Positions 28,113 through 37,509 are shown, numbered from the stretch's first letter. The stretch is DNA of 64,000 nucleotides from Chromatiales bacterium (GCA_020445565.1 JAGRGI010000078.1:1-64000), one strand, 5' to 3'. The notes: generated by a model from the letters alone, not told the origin. Numbers and translations: made by a program.

Positions 28113-29087
28113 ATGAAAAAGGGCATATACCTGTTATCCGGGCTGTTGGTCGCGCAAGTGGTTTTGGCCCTGGTGCTGAATCTGGGGGGCGATGACTACC
28201 CAGCCTATCAGGCCAGCGAAAACCTCCTTACGGTAGCACCGGAACAAATCGATGGCGTCACCCTAGACGATGGCAACGACAAGGTGACACTGATACGCAA
28301 GGCAGGGCAGTGGTTGATACCCCAATTGGCTGATTTCCCCGCCGACCCGCAGGCGGTAACGCGCCTTCTGGACGGTCTGGCCGGGCTGCGTAAAGGGTGG
28401 CCGGTGGCCACCACCGAATCTGCCGAAGCGCGTTTTCGCGTCAGCCCGGAAGACTACGAACGCAAACTGTTGTTCAGTGTCGATGGAAGCCCGAAGGCGA
28501 TTCTCTATATCGGTACTTCACCGGGTTTTCGTAAGGTGCATGCACGTCCGGTGGGTGACGAGGCCGTCTACTCGGTGGCCTTCAATACCTGGGATGCCAG
28601 TGCCAGAGAGGATGACTGGATCGATAAGGCGATTTTGCAGTTGCCGAGCACAGACGTCAGTGCCGTGGACATGCCCGGTATTCATCTGAAAAGGCAGGCC
28701 GATACCATGACGGTGGCCGATCTGAGCGGGACGGAGAAGAGCGATCGCGACAAGGTGGAAAAACTCCTTGGTGAGCTGACGACCCTTCGCGTGCAATCGG
28801 TATTGTCAGACGAACAGACCGAGGCCATGGCGCAGGCCAAGCCCAGCCTGGAGCTTACACTCTCCCGTAAGGAAGGCGGCGCACTCACCTACCGCTTTTA
28901 CACCCTGGACGAGGGCAAGGTTTACGCCCTCAAGCGCTCTGACCACGACTGGTATTTCAAGCTGGATGATTTCGCTGTGAAACCGCTGCTGGGGGCCAAG
29001 CGCGAGTCCCTGGTGATCGCATCCCAGCCGCAGGGAGCGGAAACCGCCGCCGGCAAGACCGATACCGGGGACAAGCCTCAGGGTTGA
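28113..29087 (+). CDS. DUF4340 membrane-anchored periplasmic protein
   Basis: 324 residues: an N-terminal signal anchor (YLLSGLLVAQVVLALVLNLG), then repeated beta-strand units. An early unit carries EQIDGVTLDDGNDKVTLIRKAGQW and a later one SYKFYTLDEGKV-like YRFYTLDEGKVY. DUF4340 proteins are the usual third member of gldA-gldFG operons in proteobacteria and probably work with the periplasmic GldG part; the biochemical role is unknown. It starts 12 bases after gldFG. A G+C-rich hairpin 84 bases after the stop could end transcription. Confidence 0.9.
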   Translation: MKKGIYLLSGLLVAQVVLALVLNLGGDDYPAYQASENLLTVAPEQIDGVTLDDGNDKVTLIRKAGQWLIPQLADFPADPQAVTRLLDGLAGLRKGWPVATTESAEARFRVSPEDYERKLLFSVDGSPKAILYIGTSPGFRKVHARPVGDEAVYSVAFNTWDASAREDDWIDKAILQLPSTDVSAVDMPGIHLKRQADTMTVADLSGTEKSDRDKVEKLLGELTTLRVQSVLSDEQTEAMAQAKPSLELTLSRKEGGALTYRFYTLDEGKVYALKRSDHDWYFKLDDFAVKPLLGAKRESLVIASQPQGAETAAGKTDTGDKPQG

Positions 29088-29170
29088 TTTCGCTGTGCAC
29101 CCGGACTTTCACCTCCCTGTGGCTCGATTCCGCCATTCCCTGGCGAAATGACGCTGCTGACGATTGTCGT

Positions 29171-29189
29171 CCCGGCAGGGATTGCCGGG
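29171..29189 (+). terminator. GC hairpin after the ABC operon
   Basis: Seven-base perfect stem CCCGGCA/TGCCGGG with a five-base loop, in the 205-base gap between the convergent DUF4340 and GGDEF genes. No T run follows at once, so it may be a weak terminator or just a 3'-end-protecting hairpin. Confidence 0.35.
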
Positions 29190-29292
29190 TGTTGGCGCAG
29201 TCAAGCTTTTAAGGGAGGTATTCCTGCGATTCCCGGAGCAAAATCCGGCACGTTGAGGCGGATTTTCCTGGCGGTACTTCCGACTACCGGAC

Positions 29293-31617
29293 TCAACTTT
29301 TGACGGCAATCCTGAATCCGTTGCGCCCGGCGGTCTTGGCCCGGTACATGGCCTCGTCGGCATGATGCAACAGCCGGTCGCAGGTATCGCCGTGCTGAGG
29401 AAACAGGCTGATACCGATGCTCGGTGTAATCCGGACCTTGTTTCCTTTCAAGTCGAAGTCCTGCCCGAATGCTTTCAAGAGCTTCTCCGCAACCAGCGTC
29501 GCAGCCGAGGGATCAGCCAATTCTTCGATCAACAGGGTGAATTCGTCACCGCCCATCCGGGCCACGGTGTCTTCCTTGCGCAGGCACAGTGACAGCACCC
29601 GCCCCACCTCTCGCAGTAATTCATCACCGATGTGATGACCAAGGTTGTCGTTGATCTCCTTGAATCGGTCCAGATCCAGAAAAATCACCGCGAAGTGCGT
29701 GTCCTTGCGGCGGGCGCGGTCGATGGCGTGCCTGAGGCGGTCATCGAACAGCAGGCGATTCGGCAGGCCGGTGAGGGCGTCGTGGTGGGCCAGATGGTTT
29801 AGTTTGCTCTCCGACTCTTTCAGACGGCTGATGTCGGAATAGATAGCCGCGTACAGGCCCGGTTCGCCAAGTTCATTGGCCACGCAATTGATCGTCAGCA
29901 GTTGGGCGATGGTCTGTCCATCCTTGCGGCGATTCCAGATTTCGCCCCGCCAGCGACCCTTGTCGCGAACCTGCGTCCATATGCCCTCGTAGAAAGCCTC
30001 GTCGTGTCGATCCGAGCGCCAAAGGTCCGGTTTTTGCCCCACCACCTCGTCCCGACCGTAGCCCATCACTTCTGTGAAGGCCGGGTTGGCATCAATGACG
30101 GTGCCGTTCAGCTCGGTGATGACGATTCCCTCGGATGTACTGGTGAATACTGCTGCCGAGAGCGCGATCTGGCGCTCGATTCGCTTGCGCTCGCTGATGT
30201 CGGTGGCGATGCCGCAAACCCCCGTAATCGTCCCGCTTGCGTCGTACAAGGGAAACTTGACCGACAGGTAGTCGTGAAAACCGTCCGGCCCGGGGAGTTT
30301 CTCGTCCCAGTTTCTGGCCTGATTGGCATTCAACACCTGGCGATCGTTGTCACGAAACTGCCCGGCCATTTCGGCGCCGAACAAGGTCTCGTCGGTTTGG
30401 CCGACAATCTCGTCACGGTGTTTGCCCACCACGCGCTCATAGCTGGCGTTGGCCAATTGATAGACGCCATTGGGGTCCTTTACGTAGATGACCGCTGGCG
30501 CGTTGTCCACAATTGCCTGCAATTGTGCCTCGCTGGCCTGTACTTGACTGAGCAGTCGCTCATTGCGGCGCAACAGCGCCTGTAAGCTGTGGGCCTGGAC
30601 GGAGATGCGCCCGGCCAGGGGGCGCATCAACCAATTGCTCAGCAGCAGGCCGACCAGGGTCAGCGCCAGGATCGATCCCAGGCTCAATAGTGCCTGACGG
30701 TGTGCGCGGGCGTAAAAAGCCTTTGCCGGGCAGTAGTAGGCAAAGAACCAGGGCCTGTCAGGAATGTTTGCGATGACGATGATCGCCTGCCCGGAGTCCG
30801 GGTCGCCCTCATTTGAAGTGTCCAGGAACCTGTCCTCAAAGGCTTGCTGTTGCAGCCGTCCCTCTAGCCAGCTCAGGGTAGCCGTATTGGCCTTACCCGT
30901 CGGCGCAAAAAACAAGCGGGTGCCATTTTCACTGTGAGTTCCCAGGGCTGCCACGGCGGAGCCATTGCTTTGTTGTCCCTCCTTGAACTGAGCAATTGCC
31001 TGTTGCAAGCGTTGCGGATCGAACAATAACAGATCGGTCCCCAACCATTCGCCAGCGCGGTTGATGATTGGCGCGCTGACCGCCAACAGGAATTGTCCTC
31101 CGTCTTTCCCGGGATTGCCGATGGATGGACTGTCTTTTGCGATTCTTCGTGGCCACAGTTCTTCGGCGATAGGGGCGCCGACCTGCACCAGAGTCCTGCC
31201 ATCCTTGCCCAGACGGGTGATACCTCGCAGGTCTTTGATCAATTTCAGAGGATCGGCGAGTTTTGGTTCGGTGAATTCGCGCAACTGCACCAGATCCGTT
31301 TCGCCACGATAAAAACTCTCCAGCTTCAGGCGAATCCCCGTTCGGCTGGTGATTTGCACGGCGATGTTGGCCAGACGGGCGAGTTCCGCGTCCACGGCTG
31401 CTGCCTGCAAACGGCTGGAAAAAATGATCTCGCTGCGTAATTGCTCCGCGTGGCTGCGATACAAAAGATAGGTGCCTATCCCCCCGACCAATAGGCTGGT
31501 GAACAGGATGCCGAACAGGGCCCTCCGGCGCAGGCGCTTTTGCAGCAGGGTCGCCTCAAGCGATTCGGCGCTGATTGGGTTGTTGGTGTCCACGGATTCT
31601 TTTTCTGTTGCGGGCAC
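29293..31617 (-). CDS. Membrane sensor PAS-PAS-GGDEF diguanylate cyclase
   Basis: 774 residues. TM1 (about 34-53) and TM2 (about 310-330) bracket a periplasmic Cache-like sensor of ~250 residues. A HAMP-like stretch and two PAS domains follow (about 355-475 and 485-600, ending TDISERKRIERQI and SDISRLKESESKL), then a GGDEF domain. The active loop is RMGGDEF near 683, with an intact inhibitory RKED motif five residues before it, so it should make cyclic-di-GMP and be product-inhibited. The ligand of the sensor is unknown. It starts about 370 bases from the divergent hsp20. Confidence 0.9.
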   Translation of the reverse strand: MPATEKESVDTNNPISAESLEATLLQKRLRRRALFGILFTSLLVGGIGTYLLYRSHAEQLRSEIIFSSRLQAAAVDAELARLANIAVQITSRTGIRLKLESFYRGETDLVQLREFTEPKLADPLKLIKDLRGITRLGKDGRTLVQVGAPIAEELWPRRIAKDSPSIGNPGKDGGQFLLAVSAPIINRAGEWLGTDLLLFDPQRLQQAIAQFKEGQQSNGSAVAALGTHSENGTRLFFAPTGKANTATLSWLEGRLQQQAFEDRFLDTSNEGDPDSGQAIIVIANIPDRPWFFAYYCPAKAFYARAHRQALLSLGSILALTLVGLLLSNWLMRPLAGRISVQAHSLQALLRRNERLLSQVQASEAQLQAIVDNAPAVIYVKDPNGVYQLANASYERVVGKHRDEIVGQTDETLFGAEMAGQFRDNDRQVLNANQARNWDEKLPGPDGFHDYLSVKFPLYDASGTITGVCGIATDISERKRIERQIALSAAVFTSTSEGIVITELNGTVIDANPAFTEVMGYGRDEVVGQKPDLWRSDRHDEAFYEGIWTQVRDKGRWRGEIWNRRKDGQTIAQLLTINCVANELGEPGLYAAIYSDISRLKESESKLNHLAHHDALTGLPNRLLFDDRLRHAIDRARRKDTHFAVIFLDLDRFKEINDNLGHHIGDELLREVGRVLSLCLRKEDTVARMGGDEFTLLIEELADPSAATLVAEKLLKAFGQDFDLKGNKVRITPSIGISLFPQHGDTCDRLLHHADEAMYRAKTAGRNGFRIAVKS

Positions 31618-31989
31618 CGCATAACCCCGAGTTGGCGGTGCCTGGGTGGAACACGTGATCGTGAATATCGCCCACGCTGTCGTTTCGTCGCATCGCAGGG
31701 AACGGCCAAAAAGGCCGCTTGGCCGAATCCCCCCCCGGTCAAATCGGCCATGCCCTAAGCATGGCCGATTTGATACGCGCTGGCGAGCCGGGCTTCAATT
31801 GTGGAAAACCCTATGATTTCTGGCGTAAAGGTGTCCAGATCAGTTTGCCGGCCGATCCCCGGTGGAAAATTGCCCACACTGCTTCGTCTTGCATGGGGTT
31901 GCACAAATCTTGCTTAGTAGTGGGCGAGGGTGTCGAAGTGTTTCCCCCAAGGGGAAACGATGTGGGGCACGACGCAAGGAGGACACATC
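31618..31989. promoter_or_regulatory. Divergent region with a 15-bp hairpin and the hsp20 leader
   Basis: No gene. A perfect inverted repeat lies at 31739-31773 (separate entry). Toward hsp20, a hairpin at 31940-31958 (GTTTCCCC/GGGGAAAC, loop CAA) sits inside the leader, and TCTTGC at 31908-31913 can pair with GCAAGG at 31974-31979, which overlaps the ribosome-binding site AAGGAGG. A poor sigma-32-like pair (CTTCAAT and CCCTATGA at 31793-31816) has too short a spacer to trust. Confidence 0.5.
31739..31773. repeat. Long perfect inverted repeat (15-bp stem, 5-base loop)
   Basis: TCAAATCGGCCATGC and GCATGGCCGATTTGA flank the loop CCTAA. There is no T run on either side, so it is not a textbook terminator for either neighbour, which read away from it. 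It lies between the 5' ends of the cyclase and hsp20 genes. It could be a protein-binding dyad, a REP-like element or part of an untranslated RNA. Confidence 0.6.
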
Positions 31990-31992
31990 ATG
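31908..31992 (+). promoter_or_regulatory. Possible RNA thermometer in the hsp20 leader
   Basis: TCTTGC at 31908-31913 can pair with GCAAGG at 31974-31979, masking the AAGGAGG ribosome-binding site, around an inner 8-bp hairpin at 31940-31958. ROSE and fourU thermometers upstream of small heat-shock genes use a similar U-rich strand against the Shine-Dalgarno. A second TCTTGC at 31887-31892 offers an alternative partner. No folding energy was computed. Confidence 0.35.
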
Positions 31993-32490
31993 TCGACGGT
32001 TCAACAGTTTCGAGAAGGGCTCAACGAGGCCTGGGATCTGCTCATGGACGGATGGCAACGCCTGTACCGGCGCGCGGCCGGAGCAATCACCCGATTCACA
32101 CCCGGTAAAAAGTTTACGCAGGCGAAACAAAAGGAAGAAAACGCGCTGCGGAGCAGTGGCTGGGGCGTACTGGCGACCGAGGTCTTCGATGATGAAGACA
32201 AGGTAGTGGTTCGTCTGGAGGCCCCGGGAATGGGGCAGAATGATTTCGATCTCGAGGTGGTCGACGACTATCTGGTCGTGCGCGGTGAGAAACGCACCGA
32301 GAGCGAGCGCAGCGAGGGGCGCTATCACATGACAGAATGTGCCTATGGCAGTTTTGAGCGGGCCATACCGTTGCCCGAGGAGGTCGATAGTGACAAAGCG
32401 CGGGCCAGCTACACGAGTGGCGTATTGCGTGTCGAATTGCCCAAGACCAAGATCCACCGGCGTCGGTCCATCAAGGTGGTGGTCCGTTAA
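31990..32490 (+). CDS. Small heat-shock protein, Hsp20/alpha-crystallin family
   Basis: 166 residues, ATP-independent holdase that binds unfolding proteins. The alpha-crystallin domain is about residues 55-150: VRLEAPGMGQNDFDLEVVDDYLVVRGEKR, then GRYHMTECAYGSFERAIPLPEEV and SYTSGVLRVELPK, the A-x-x-x-G-V-L core. The N-terminal arm (first 50 residues) is amphipathic, ending in a poorly conserved linker. ATG 31990 follows AAGGAGG at eight bases. It leads hsp20, cbpA, cbpM, all chaperone genes. The leader can fold over the ribosome-binding site, suggesting heat control of translation. Confidence 0.93.
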   Translation: MSTVQQFREGLNEAWDLLMDGWQRLYRRAAGAITRFTPGKKFTQAKQKEENALRSSGWGVLATEVFDDEDKVVVRLEAPGMGQNDFDLEVVDDYLVVRGEKRTESERSEGRYHMTECAYGSFERAIPLPEEVDSDKARASYTSGVLRVELPKTKIHRRRSIKVVVR

Positions 32491-32545
32491 GGGCGCGGTG
32501 CCTTGTTGTTCCGCACGAAGTCTGCCCCAATATTATCGGTAGCGG

Positions 32546-32565
32546 CGGACGATGCGCATCGTCCG
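32546..32565. terminator. 20-base perfect palindrome between hsp20 and cbpA
   Basis: CGGACGATGC followed by its reverse complement, with TCTTCTT after it. It can fold as a strong hairpin with a short pyrimidine tail and probably ends or attenuates hsp20 transcription before cbpA. As perfect double-strand symmetry it could also be an operator. Confidence 0.45.
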
Positions 32566-32604
32566 TCTTCTTAAAGCATCCGAATCAGCAGGCAGCGAGC
32601 CGCG

Positions 32605-33549
32605 ATGGAATTCAAAGACTACTACACGATCATGGGTGTCGAACGGGGGGCCTCGCAAGACGAGATAAAGCGGGCCTACCGCAAGCTGGCGCGCAAGTAC
32701 CACCCCGACGTCAGCAAGGAAGAGGATGCCGAACAGCGTTTCAAGGAAATCGGCGAAGCCTATGAGGTTCTTAAAGACCCGGAAAAGCGCACGGCCTATG
32801 ACCAGCTGGGTGCCAACTGGAAAGCCGGGCAGGATTTTCGCCCGCCTCCCGATTGGAATCAGGGGTTCGAATTTCGCGGTGGCGGATTCACCGGTGCCGA
32901 TGCGGAACACTTCAGCGATTTCTTCGAAAGCCTGTTTGGCAAGGGATTTTCCCGTGCGGGGGGGCGCGGCGGTGGTTTTCACGCCCGAGGAGAGGATACT
33001 CACGCCAAGGTCGTCGTCGACCTGGAAGACGCCTACAGTAGCGCCGTCCGCACCCTGACCCTCAAACACACCGAAGTGGATGCCTCCGGCCGCCCACAGG
33101 TCAAGGAACGCACCCTGAACGTTCGTATTCCCAAGGGCGTGCGTCAAGGCCAGCATATCCGTCTGGCTAAACAGGGGGGGGCGGGTGTCGGCAGGGGAGA
33201 GGCCGGCGATCTGTATCTGGAGATCGAGTTCCGTCCCCATTCGCTCTACCGCGTAGAGCAGAAGGACGTGTACCTGGATCTGCCACTGGCTCCCTGGGAG
33301 GCGGCCCTGGGCGCCACCGTTACCGCACCGACTCCAGAAGGCTCAGTGGAACTCAAGATTCCGGCAGGCTCCCAGGGTGGTCGCAAATTGCGTTTGAAAG
33401 GCCGAGGAATACCGGGCGATCCTCCCGGAGACTTCTATGTCGTGTTGCAAATCGCCTTGCCCGCCGCCGACAGTGAGGCCGCGAAGGCGGCTTACCGCTC
33501 ATTGCAGAAAGCTGTACCGTTCAATCCGCGGGCGCACCTGGGAGGTTAG
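32605..33549 (+). CDS. cbpA: DnaJ-like co-chaperone CbpA
   Basis: 314 residues. The J domain (about 5-70) has the HPD motif in [17 protein letters not shown] and stimulates DnaK ATPase. A Gly/Phe-rich linker follows, then two C-terminal substrate-binding beta domains ([17 protein letters not shown] and [14 protein letters not shown]). It lacks the DnaJ zinc-finger cysteines, which marks the CbpA subtype. It is followed seven bases after its stop by cbpM, the modulator gene. In E. coli CbpA also binds DNA and works as a DnaK partner in stationary phase. Confidence 0.95.
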   Translation: MEFKDYYTIMGVERGASQDEIKRAYRKLARKYHPDVSKEEDAEQRFKEIGEAYEVLKDPEKRTAYDQLGANWKAGQDFRPPPDWNQGFEFRGGGFTGADAEHFSDFFESLFGKGFSRAGGRGGGFHARGEDTHAKVVVDLEDAYSSAVRTLTLKHTEVDASGRPQVKERTLNVRIPKGVRQGQHIRLAKQGGAGVGRGEAGDLYLEIEFRPHSLYRVEQKDVYLDLPLAPWEAALGATVTAPTPEGSVELKIPAGSQGGRKLRLKGRGIPGDPPGDFYVVLQIALPAADSEAAKAAYRSLQKAVPFNPRAHLGG

Positions 33550-33555
33550 CAAGCC

Positions 33556-33867
33556 ATGACGATGGACAAAACCTCCGCTCTTGTCGGCGAGATCCTTGAA
33601 GAACAGGTGGAACTCACCCTGGGCGAGCTGTGTCGTGCCTGCCAGGTTCCCGCTGAACGCGTGGTCGAACTGGTGGAAGAAGGCATCGTCGATCCCAGCG
33701 GTCCCAATCCTGCCCGATGGCGTTTTCGCGGCATGAGTGTGCAGCGAGTGCGTTGCGCCTTGCGCCTGGAGCAGGATCTGGGTGTGAACGTCGCTGGAGC
33801 GGCTCTGGCCCTGGACCTGATGGAAGAGTTGGAGCGGATGCGGATACGTCTGCGGGGCCTTGGTTAG
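33556..33867 (+). CDS. cbpM: CbpM, modulator of CbpA
   Basis: 103-residue MerR/GerE-like helical protein that binds the CbpA J domain and blocks its action on DnaK. The core LTLGELCRACQVPAERVVELVEEGI resembles a winged-helix first half; the tail LDLMEELERMRIRLRGLG is a coiled helix. ATG 33556 lies behind the GGAGG that overlaps the end of cbpA, so the two are translationally coupled. Confidence 0.92.
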   Translation: MTMDKTSALVGEILEEQVELTLGELCRACQVPAERVVELVEEGIVDPSGPNPARWRFRGMSVQRVRCALRLEQDLGVNVAGAALALDLMEELERMRIRLRGLG

Positions 33868-33886
33868 GTGATTGCCTGGGGTTTTC

Positions 33887-33956
33887 ATACCAAGTGGCGT
33901 AGGTGGGCGAAACGCCAAACGCATCGGCCTTTGTGTGACAGGAACCGCCTTGGTAT
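33887..33956. terminator. Nested inverted repeats after cbpM
   Basis: ATACCAAG (33887-33894) pairs with CTTGGTAT (33949-33956); between them TGGCGT (33895-33900) pairs with ACGCCA (33912-33917), continuous with the outer stem. It lies between the convergent cbpM and aqpZ genes, so it may protect 3' ends or terminate; no T run is seen. Confidence 0.35.
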
Positions 33957-34047
33957 CCGATAGAGTTGAGCGATTCGACATGCCGATAAGGGGCGGGGCG
34001 CCGTTGTCGGGCGCCACCGCCAGGTTGCGTAAAAGAATGGGATTCTG

Positions 34048-34737
34048 TCAGCCTTCCTCCCTGCCCAGGAAGCGATAGATCATGGCGCCCAGAATGCCTC
34101 CAACGATGGGGGCGACCCAGAACAGCCACAACTGTGCCACGGCCCAATCGCCGACAAACACCGCAACGCCAGTGCTGCGTGCCGGATTCACGGAGGTGTT
34201 GGTAACCGGGATACTGATCAGGTGAATCAGGGTGAGGCAAAGGCCGATGGCAATCGGTGCAAATCCTTGCGGTGCGCGTTTGTCGGTTGCCCCCATGATG
34301 ACCAGCAGAAACATCATGGTCATGACGATTTCGGTCACCAGGGCCGCCAGCAGGCTGTAGCCTCCGGGAGAGTGTTCTCCGTACCCATTGGAGGCAAACC
34401 CCGCAGAGACATCAAAGCCAGCCTTGCCGCTGGCGATGATGTACAACACGCCGCCGGCTGCGATCCCGCCCAGAACCTGGGCGACAATGTACGGGATCAA
34501 ATCCTTTGTCGGGAAGCGGCCACCCGCCCAAAGCCCAAACGAAACGGCAGGGTTCAGATGGCAACCGGATATATGTCCGATCGCGAATGCCATGGTGAGC
34601 ACCGTCAGGCCGAAGGCAAGCGAAACGCCCAGTAGACCGATGCCGACATCGGGGAATGCCGCTGCCAGAACCGCGCTGCCGCATCCTCCGAGCACCAGCC
34701 AGAACGTGCCAAAAAATTCCGCGCTGTATTTTTTCAA
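34048..34737 (-). CDS. aqpZ: Aquaporin Z
   Basis: 229-residue water channel with six membrane spans and two NPA loops: HLNPAVSFG near residue 62 and [13 protein letters not shown] near 185. The selectivity-filter region [11 protein letters not shown] has the AqpZ-type His-Ile-Ser-Gly set-up and a cysteine before the first NPA; GlpF-type residues are absent. It mediates fast osmotic water flow at the inner membrane. The signal is strong; only regulation is unknown. Confidence 0.95.
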   Translation of the reverse strand: MKKYSAEFFGTFWLVLGGCGSAVLAAAFPDVGIGLLGVSLAFGLTVLTMAFAIGHISGCHLNPAVSFGLWAGGRFPTKDLIPYIVAQVLGGIAAGGVLYIIASGKAGFDVSAGFASNGYGEHSPGGYSLLAALVTEIVMTMMFLLVIMGATDKRAPQGFAPIAIGLCLTLIHLISIPVTNTSVNPARSTGVAVFVGDWAVAQLWLFWVAPIVGGILGAMIYRFLGREEG

Positions 34738-35225
34738 TTCATCTCTCCCGCTATTCGATTAGAGTATCCGTCGTATCGTCCTGCCAATGAGCGCTTCACC
34801 GCCGTGAGCGCGGCGTAAGCTCTTGGTCGAACGACGCCTTTTCGGCATCGAGATCGGCTGGTTATCCAAGGTGAGGTGCGCGCTGCCATCCGACCTATGG
34901 TGCCGGCTTCTACGCCGGCTATAGCCAGGTGAAAGTGTCGATGGGAACAACTGAACGACATCCATCGTGACTCGACTCGCTCCGAAGCAGCAAGATTCTA
35001 GTCCAGGATTGCGTTGCTGGGCGAGCAAATCCGCGAGGGTGCCAAGCCGGTAGTCGATACTTTTGCGAAATGTCACAAAGACAGCGGCAACTGAACGGGG
35101 AATGGTACGAAAATCAGGCGTGACCGTTTCTCATCTCACGATTTCCGGATTGTGCTCCTGCATGGGGCGAATGGAGGTTGGCGTGCAGGAAGTGGCGATG
35201 CGTCCACCGGTTGTAATGCGGTCCT
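34738..35225. other. Gene-free region with little structure
   Basis: 488 bases. A reading frame on the minus strand (34759-35076) has no family likeness and a composition unlike the neighbouring genes, so it is not called. One repeat of the self-complementary GCCGGC flanks TTCTAC at 34902-34919. Otherwise I see nothing definite. Confidence 0.5.
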
Positions 35226-36128
35226 CTACTCTGCGCCGGCCGTGATCATCAGATGCTGATAGAGCCCAATGATCTTGTCGGCCAAGGGCGGATAGCTGGT
35301 ATACAGGATGCCCGCGTGGTTCATAAAGGTGGAGCCGGCCCGATTGAGGTCCAGGGCGTTGCCCCGTATGTCGCAGGCCACCGCGCCCAACTCCCGGAAC
35401 AGGCAGGCAGTGGCCGCATAGTCCCAGAGGCTGCCGCCGCTTTCACTGGTGCGCGGGTATTTGAAGTAGCACACATTGGCCTCGCCAAGAATCTTACAGG
35501 CATTCATCACGGCGCCAACCCGGTACTCGATTTCGGCCCCCGGCAAACCCAGCTCCTCAGCAAGAGAGTGCAACTGTCTTTGCGTCTGTTCGACCCAGGG
35601 GTGGGTTCTGAAGCTGAGATCCGTGCGCAACACCAGGGGTTGATCCCGGCGAAGCGCCGGCAGCGTCATCCGATGGCTGTTTTTGAATACACCTTCTCCC
35701 CGCACCGCGCGGTACAGATCTCCTTCGACCGGGTCAAACACGACGCCCAACAAAGGTTCTCCGTCTCTCGCAACCAAGCCGATGGATACGGAAAAACCAA
35801 GTGAATCTTGAATGAAGGCCAAGGTACCGTCCATGGGGTCGAGACACCAAAATGCCGGTTTCTCCAGTCGTCCGCCGTCGTCCGGGGTTTCCTCCGTCAG
35901 CAGGGCGAGATTGAATGCCCGAAGGCTGGGGGCAAGCTGTTGCAACAGGATGGCCTGGGAGCGGTGATCCACCTCGGTGACGACCTGCGAGGCCAGGCTG
36001 TTTCCAACCGCTTTGTGTTGCACGTGTACCTGCGAGGATCGGCGGGTGGCAATGTAGTCACCTGCCTCCTGGGCTGCTTTCGTTGCCAGGTCCGCCAATG
36101 CATGGAGTTGGCTGCGGGAGAGCGTCAT
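35226..36128 (-). CDS. Inositol monophosphatase-like phosphatase (CysQ/SuhB superfamily)
   Basis: About 300 residues of the Mg-dependent, lithium-sensitive phosphatase fold. Metal ligands can be placed: Glu in [11 protein letters not shown], the Asp-Pro-x-Asp-Gly-Thr motif as [12 protein letters not shown], and a late [15 protein letters not shown]. Substrates in the superfamily include inositol phosphates, PAP and fructose bisphosphate. The start ATG overlaps the stop of an APH-type kinase by four bases, so a kinase and a phosphatase are made together. The frame is open to 36239, but that part lies inside the kinase gene and is rejected. Confidence 0.85.
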   Translation of the reverse strand: MTLSRSQLHALADLATKAAQEAGDYIATRRSSQVHVQHKAVGNSLASQVVTEVDHRSQAILLQQLAPSLRAFNLALLTEETPDDGGRLEKPAFWCLDPMDGTLAFIQDSLGFSVSIGLVARDGEPLLGVVFDPVEGDLYRAVRGEGVFKNSHRMTLPALRRDQPLVLRTDLSFRTHPWVEQTQRQLHSLAEELGLPGAEIEYRVGAVMNACKILGEANVCYFKYPRTSESGGSLWDYAATACLFRELGAVACDIRGNALDLNRAGSTFMNHAGILYTSYPPLADKIIGLYQHLMITAGAE

Positions 36129-37108
36129 GTGGTTTTCCGCAGGTTGCTGACGACGTTGTGTGTCAGGCGCTCGCTGTAGTCGTGGATCTTCCAATGCTGC
36201 GGGCTCCAGCCCTTGAGGAAGCGGTGGAAGTCCGTCCATGCTACCGGGTACAGCGGACGCCAGGCAGCCTCAACTTCGGCGGCGTCCAGATCCGGGCGGA
36301 ATCTGTGCAGGGCTTGTCGTAATGACGCGAAATAGCTGTCCAGTAAAGTCACTTCCCTGGCATCACATTCATCCTCGTTCAGGCAACTGCCGATGAAATA
36401 CGCCACATCCTTCATGCCGCAACCCCCGCCGACATACTGAAAATCGACTGCCGCAACCTGATTTCCATCATTGGAAAAACAGAAATTCGCCAATTTTGCG
36501 TCGCCGTGGACCAAGGTAGGGTAAGGCGCATGAGTCAGAATGCGATCGATCTCAGATGCCGCCCCTTTTAGCGCGTCGTCCGTTAAGGCGGCCAATTCGT
36601 CGGGCCGGGTGCCCAGATGCCAATAGGTGCCGACTTCCCACAGGCCGGCAGGGGAGACGCCCATAAAGCGGGCATGGAAATGAGCCAGCCAGCGCAGGCA
36701 CGAAAACATTCCTTCAACGTTCGTCCGCAATCTGCGCCCGGCGAAGCCGCTGGCGTCCAGGTCTTCCAGAACCATCAAGGTCTCTTCAGGATGTTGCTCC
36801 ACTGCCAGACAAGCAGGCAGACGGCAATTTTCGTCGCAGCTCGATGCGTATCGTTCGTACCAGGCTGTCTCCACCTGATAAGACCGGAGCTTTCGCTGAT
36901 GTGAGCGGTCGGTGTTCCAGCCACGGGGGTGACGATGTGAACCTGGCAATCGAACGTGCTTTACCACCACGGAGCCCATCTCCGATCCTACCAAACCATA
37001 ACGGTCGATACTGCCATAGCCACTCCATAGCGTTTGAATTGTACCGGCACGAAACAGATCCTTTGCACCGGTGGACCGAAGGATGAGCTGTCGTAAGTGA
37101 TGGTTCAC
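36125..37108 (-). CDS. Aminoglycoside-phosphotransferase-like (APH/EcKinase) small-molecule kinase
   Basis: 327 residues with a protein-kinase-like fold: a Lys-bearing strand [11 protein letters not shown], a hinge DLDASGF, the catalytic loop [13 protein letters not shown] (Asp and Asn), and the metal Asp in [11 protein letters not shown]. It is closest in look to the ecdysteroid-kinase-like/choline-kinase-type group. The substrate is unknown (choline, sugar, inositol and antibiotic are all possible). It is coupled to the downstream phosphatase by a four-base overlap, so an opposing reaction pair is likely. Confidence 0.8.
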   Translation of the reverse strand: MNHHLRQLILRSTGAKDLFRAGTIQTLWSGYGSIDRYGLVGSEMGSVVVKHVRLPGSHRHPRGWNTDRSHQRKLRSYQVETAWYERYASSCDENCRLPACLAVEQHPEETLMVLEDLDASGFAGRRLRTNVEGMFSCLRWLAHFHARFMGVSPAGLWEVGTYWHLGTRPDELAALTDDALKGAASEIDRILTHAPYPTLVHGDAKLANFCFSNDGNQVAAVDFQYVGGGCGMKDVAYFIGSCLNEDECDAREVTLLDSYFASLRQALHRFRPDLDAAEVEAAWRPLYPVAWTDFHRFLKGWSPQHWKIHDYSERLTHNVVSNLRKTT

Positions 37109-37509
37109 GGCGCGTGCATAGGTGGCGGGAGCGGATACTGGTCATACTCTATCAGATCCGTCCGTTGGCGCGGGAAGTGGAAAGCGAGGGAGTGGCAGGC
37201 CGCCAAGTCACAATCGGCGGTACAATTCAGGGAGCGGTTTAAGCGTGAGGACCGATTTCTACAACCGGCGCGCATGCAGAATTCAGTACAGCCTCATCCC
37301 GACCCGCAAGTCTTTCCGCCGGACCGATTCGATGCCTGGCATGAGCTGTAGCGGTTCAGGTGAGCTGAACAACTGTCGGCGGAAAAGTGACTGAGCTTCG
37401 AATGCCCGTAGCATTGAATTCGGAGCGATTTGCGTCGCCACAGGCAAGTGGTCGGACAAGCCATACTTACCGCATGCTGCCAAGAATTGGATGACTACCC
37501 GTGCGTTTG
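37109..37509. other. Gene-free region upstream of the kinase and VOC genes
   Basis: 401 bases. Short frames on both strands (37097-37351 and 37283-37483) have no recognisable family. The VOC gene ends at 37510 and the kinase starts at 37108, both on the minus strand, so the kinase promoter should lie here. I saw no strong repeat. Confidence 0.45.

Noticed and set aside
31793-31816. Sigma-32-like promoter (CTTCAAT / CCCTATGA) for hsp20
   Set aside because: Spacer is only nine bases and each box has mismatches; the leader would be unusually long.
34759-35076. 105-residue minus-strand frame upstream of aqpZ
   Set aside because: No homology and no ribosome-binding site; composition is unlike real neighbours.
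37283-37483. 66-residue frame ending RRKDLRVGMRLY, faintly like the start of HD-GYP proteins
   Set aside because: Too short, the motif is at the wrong end, and nothing continues it in another frame.
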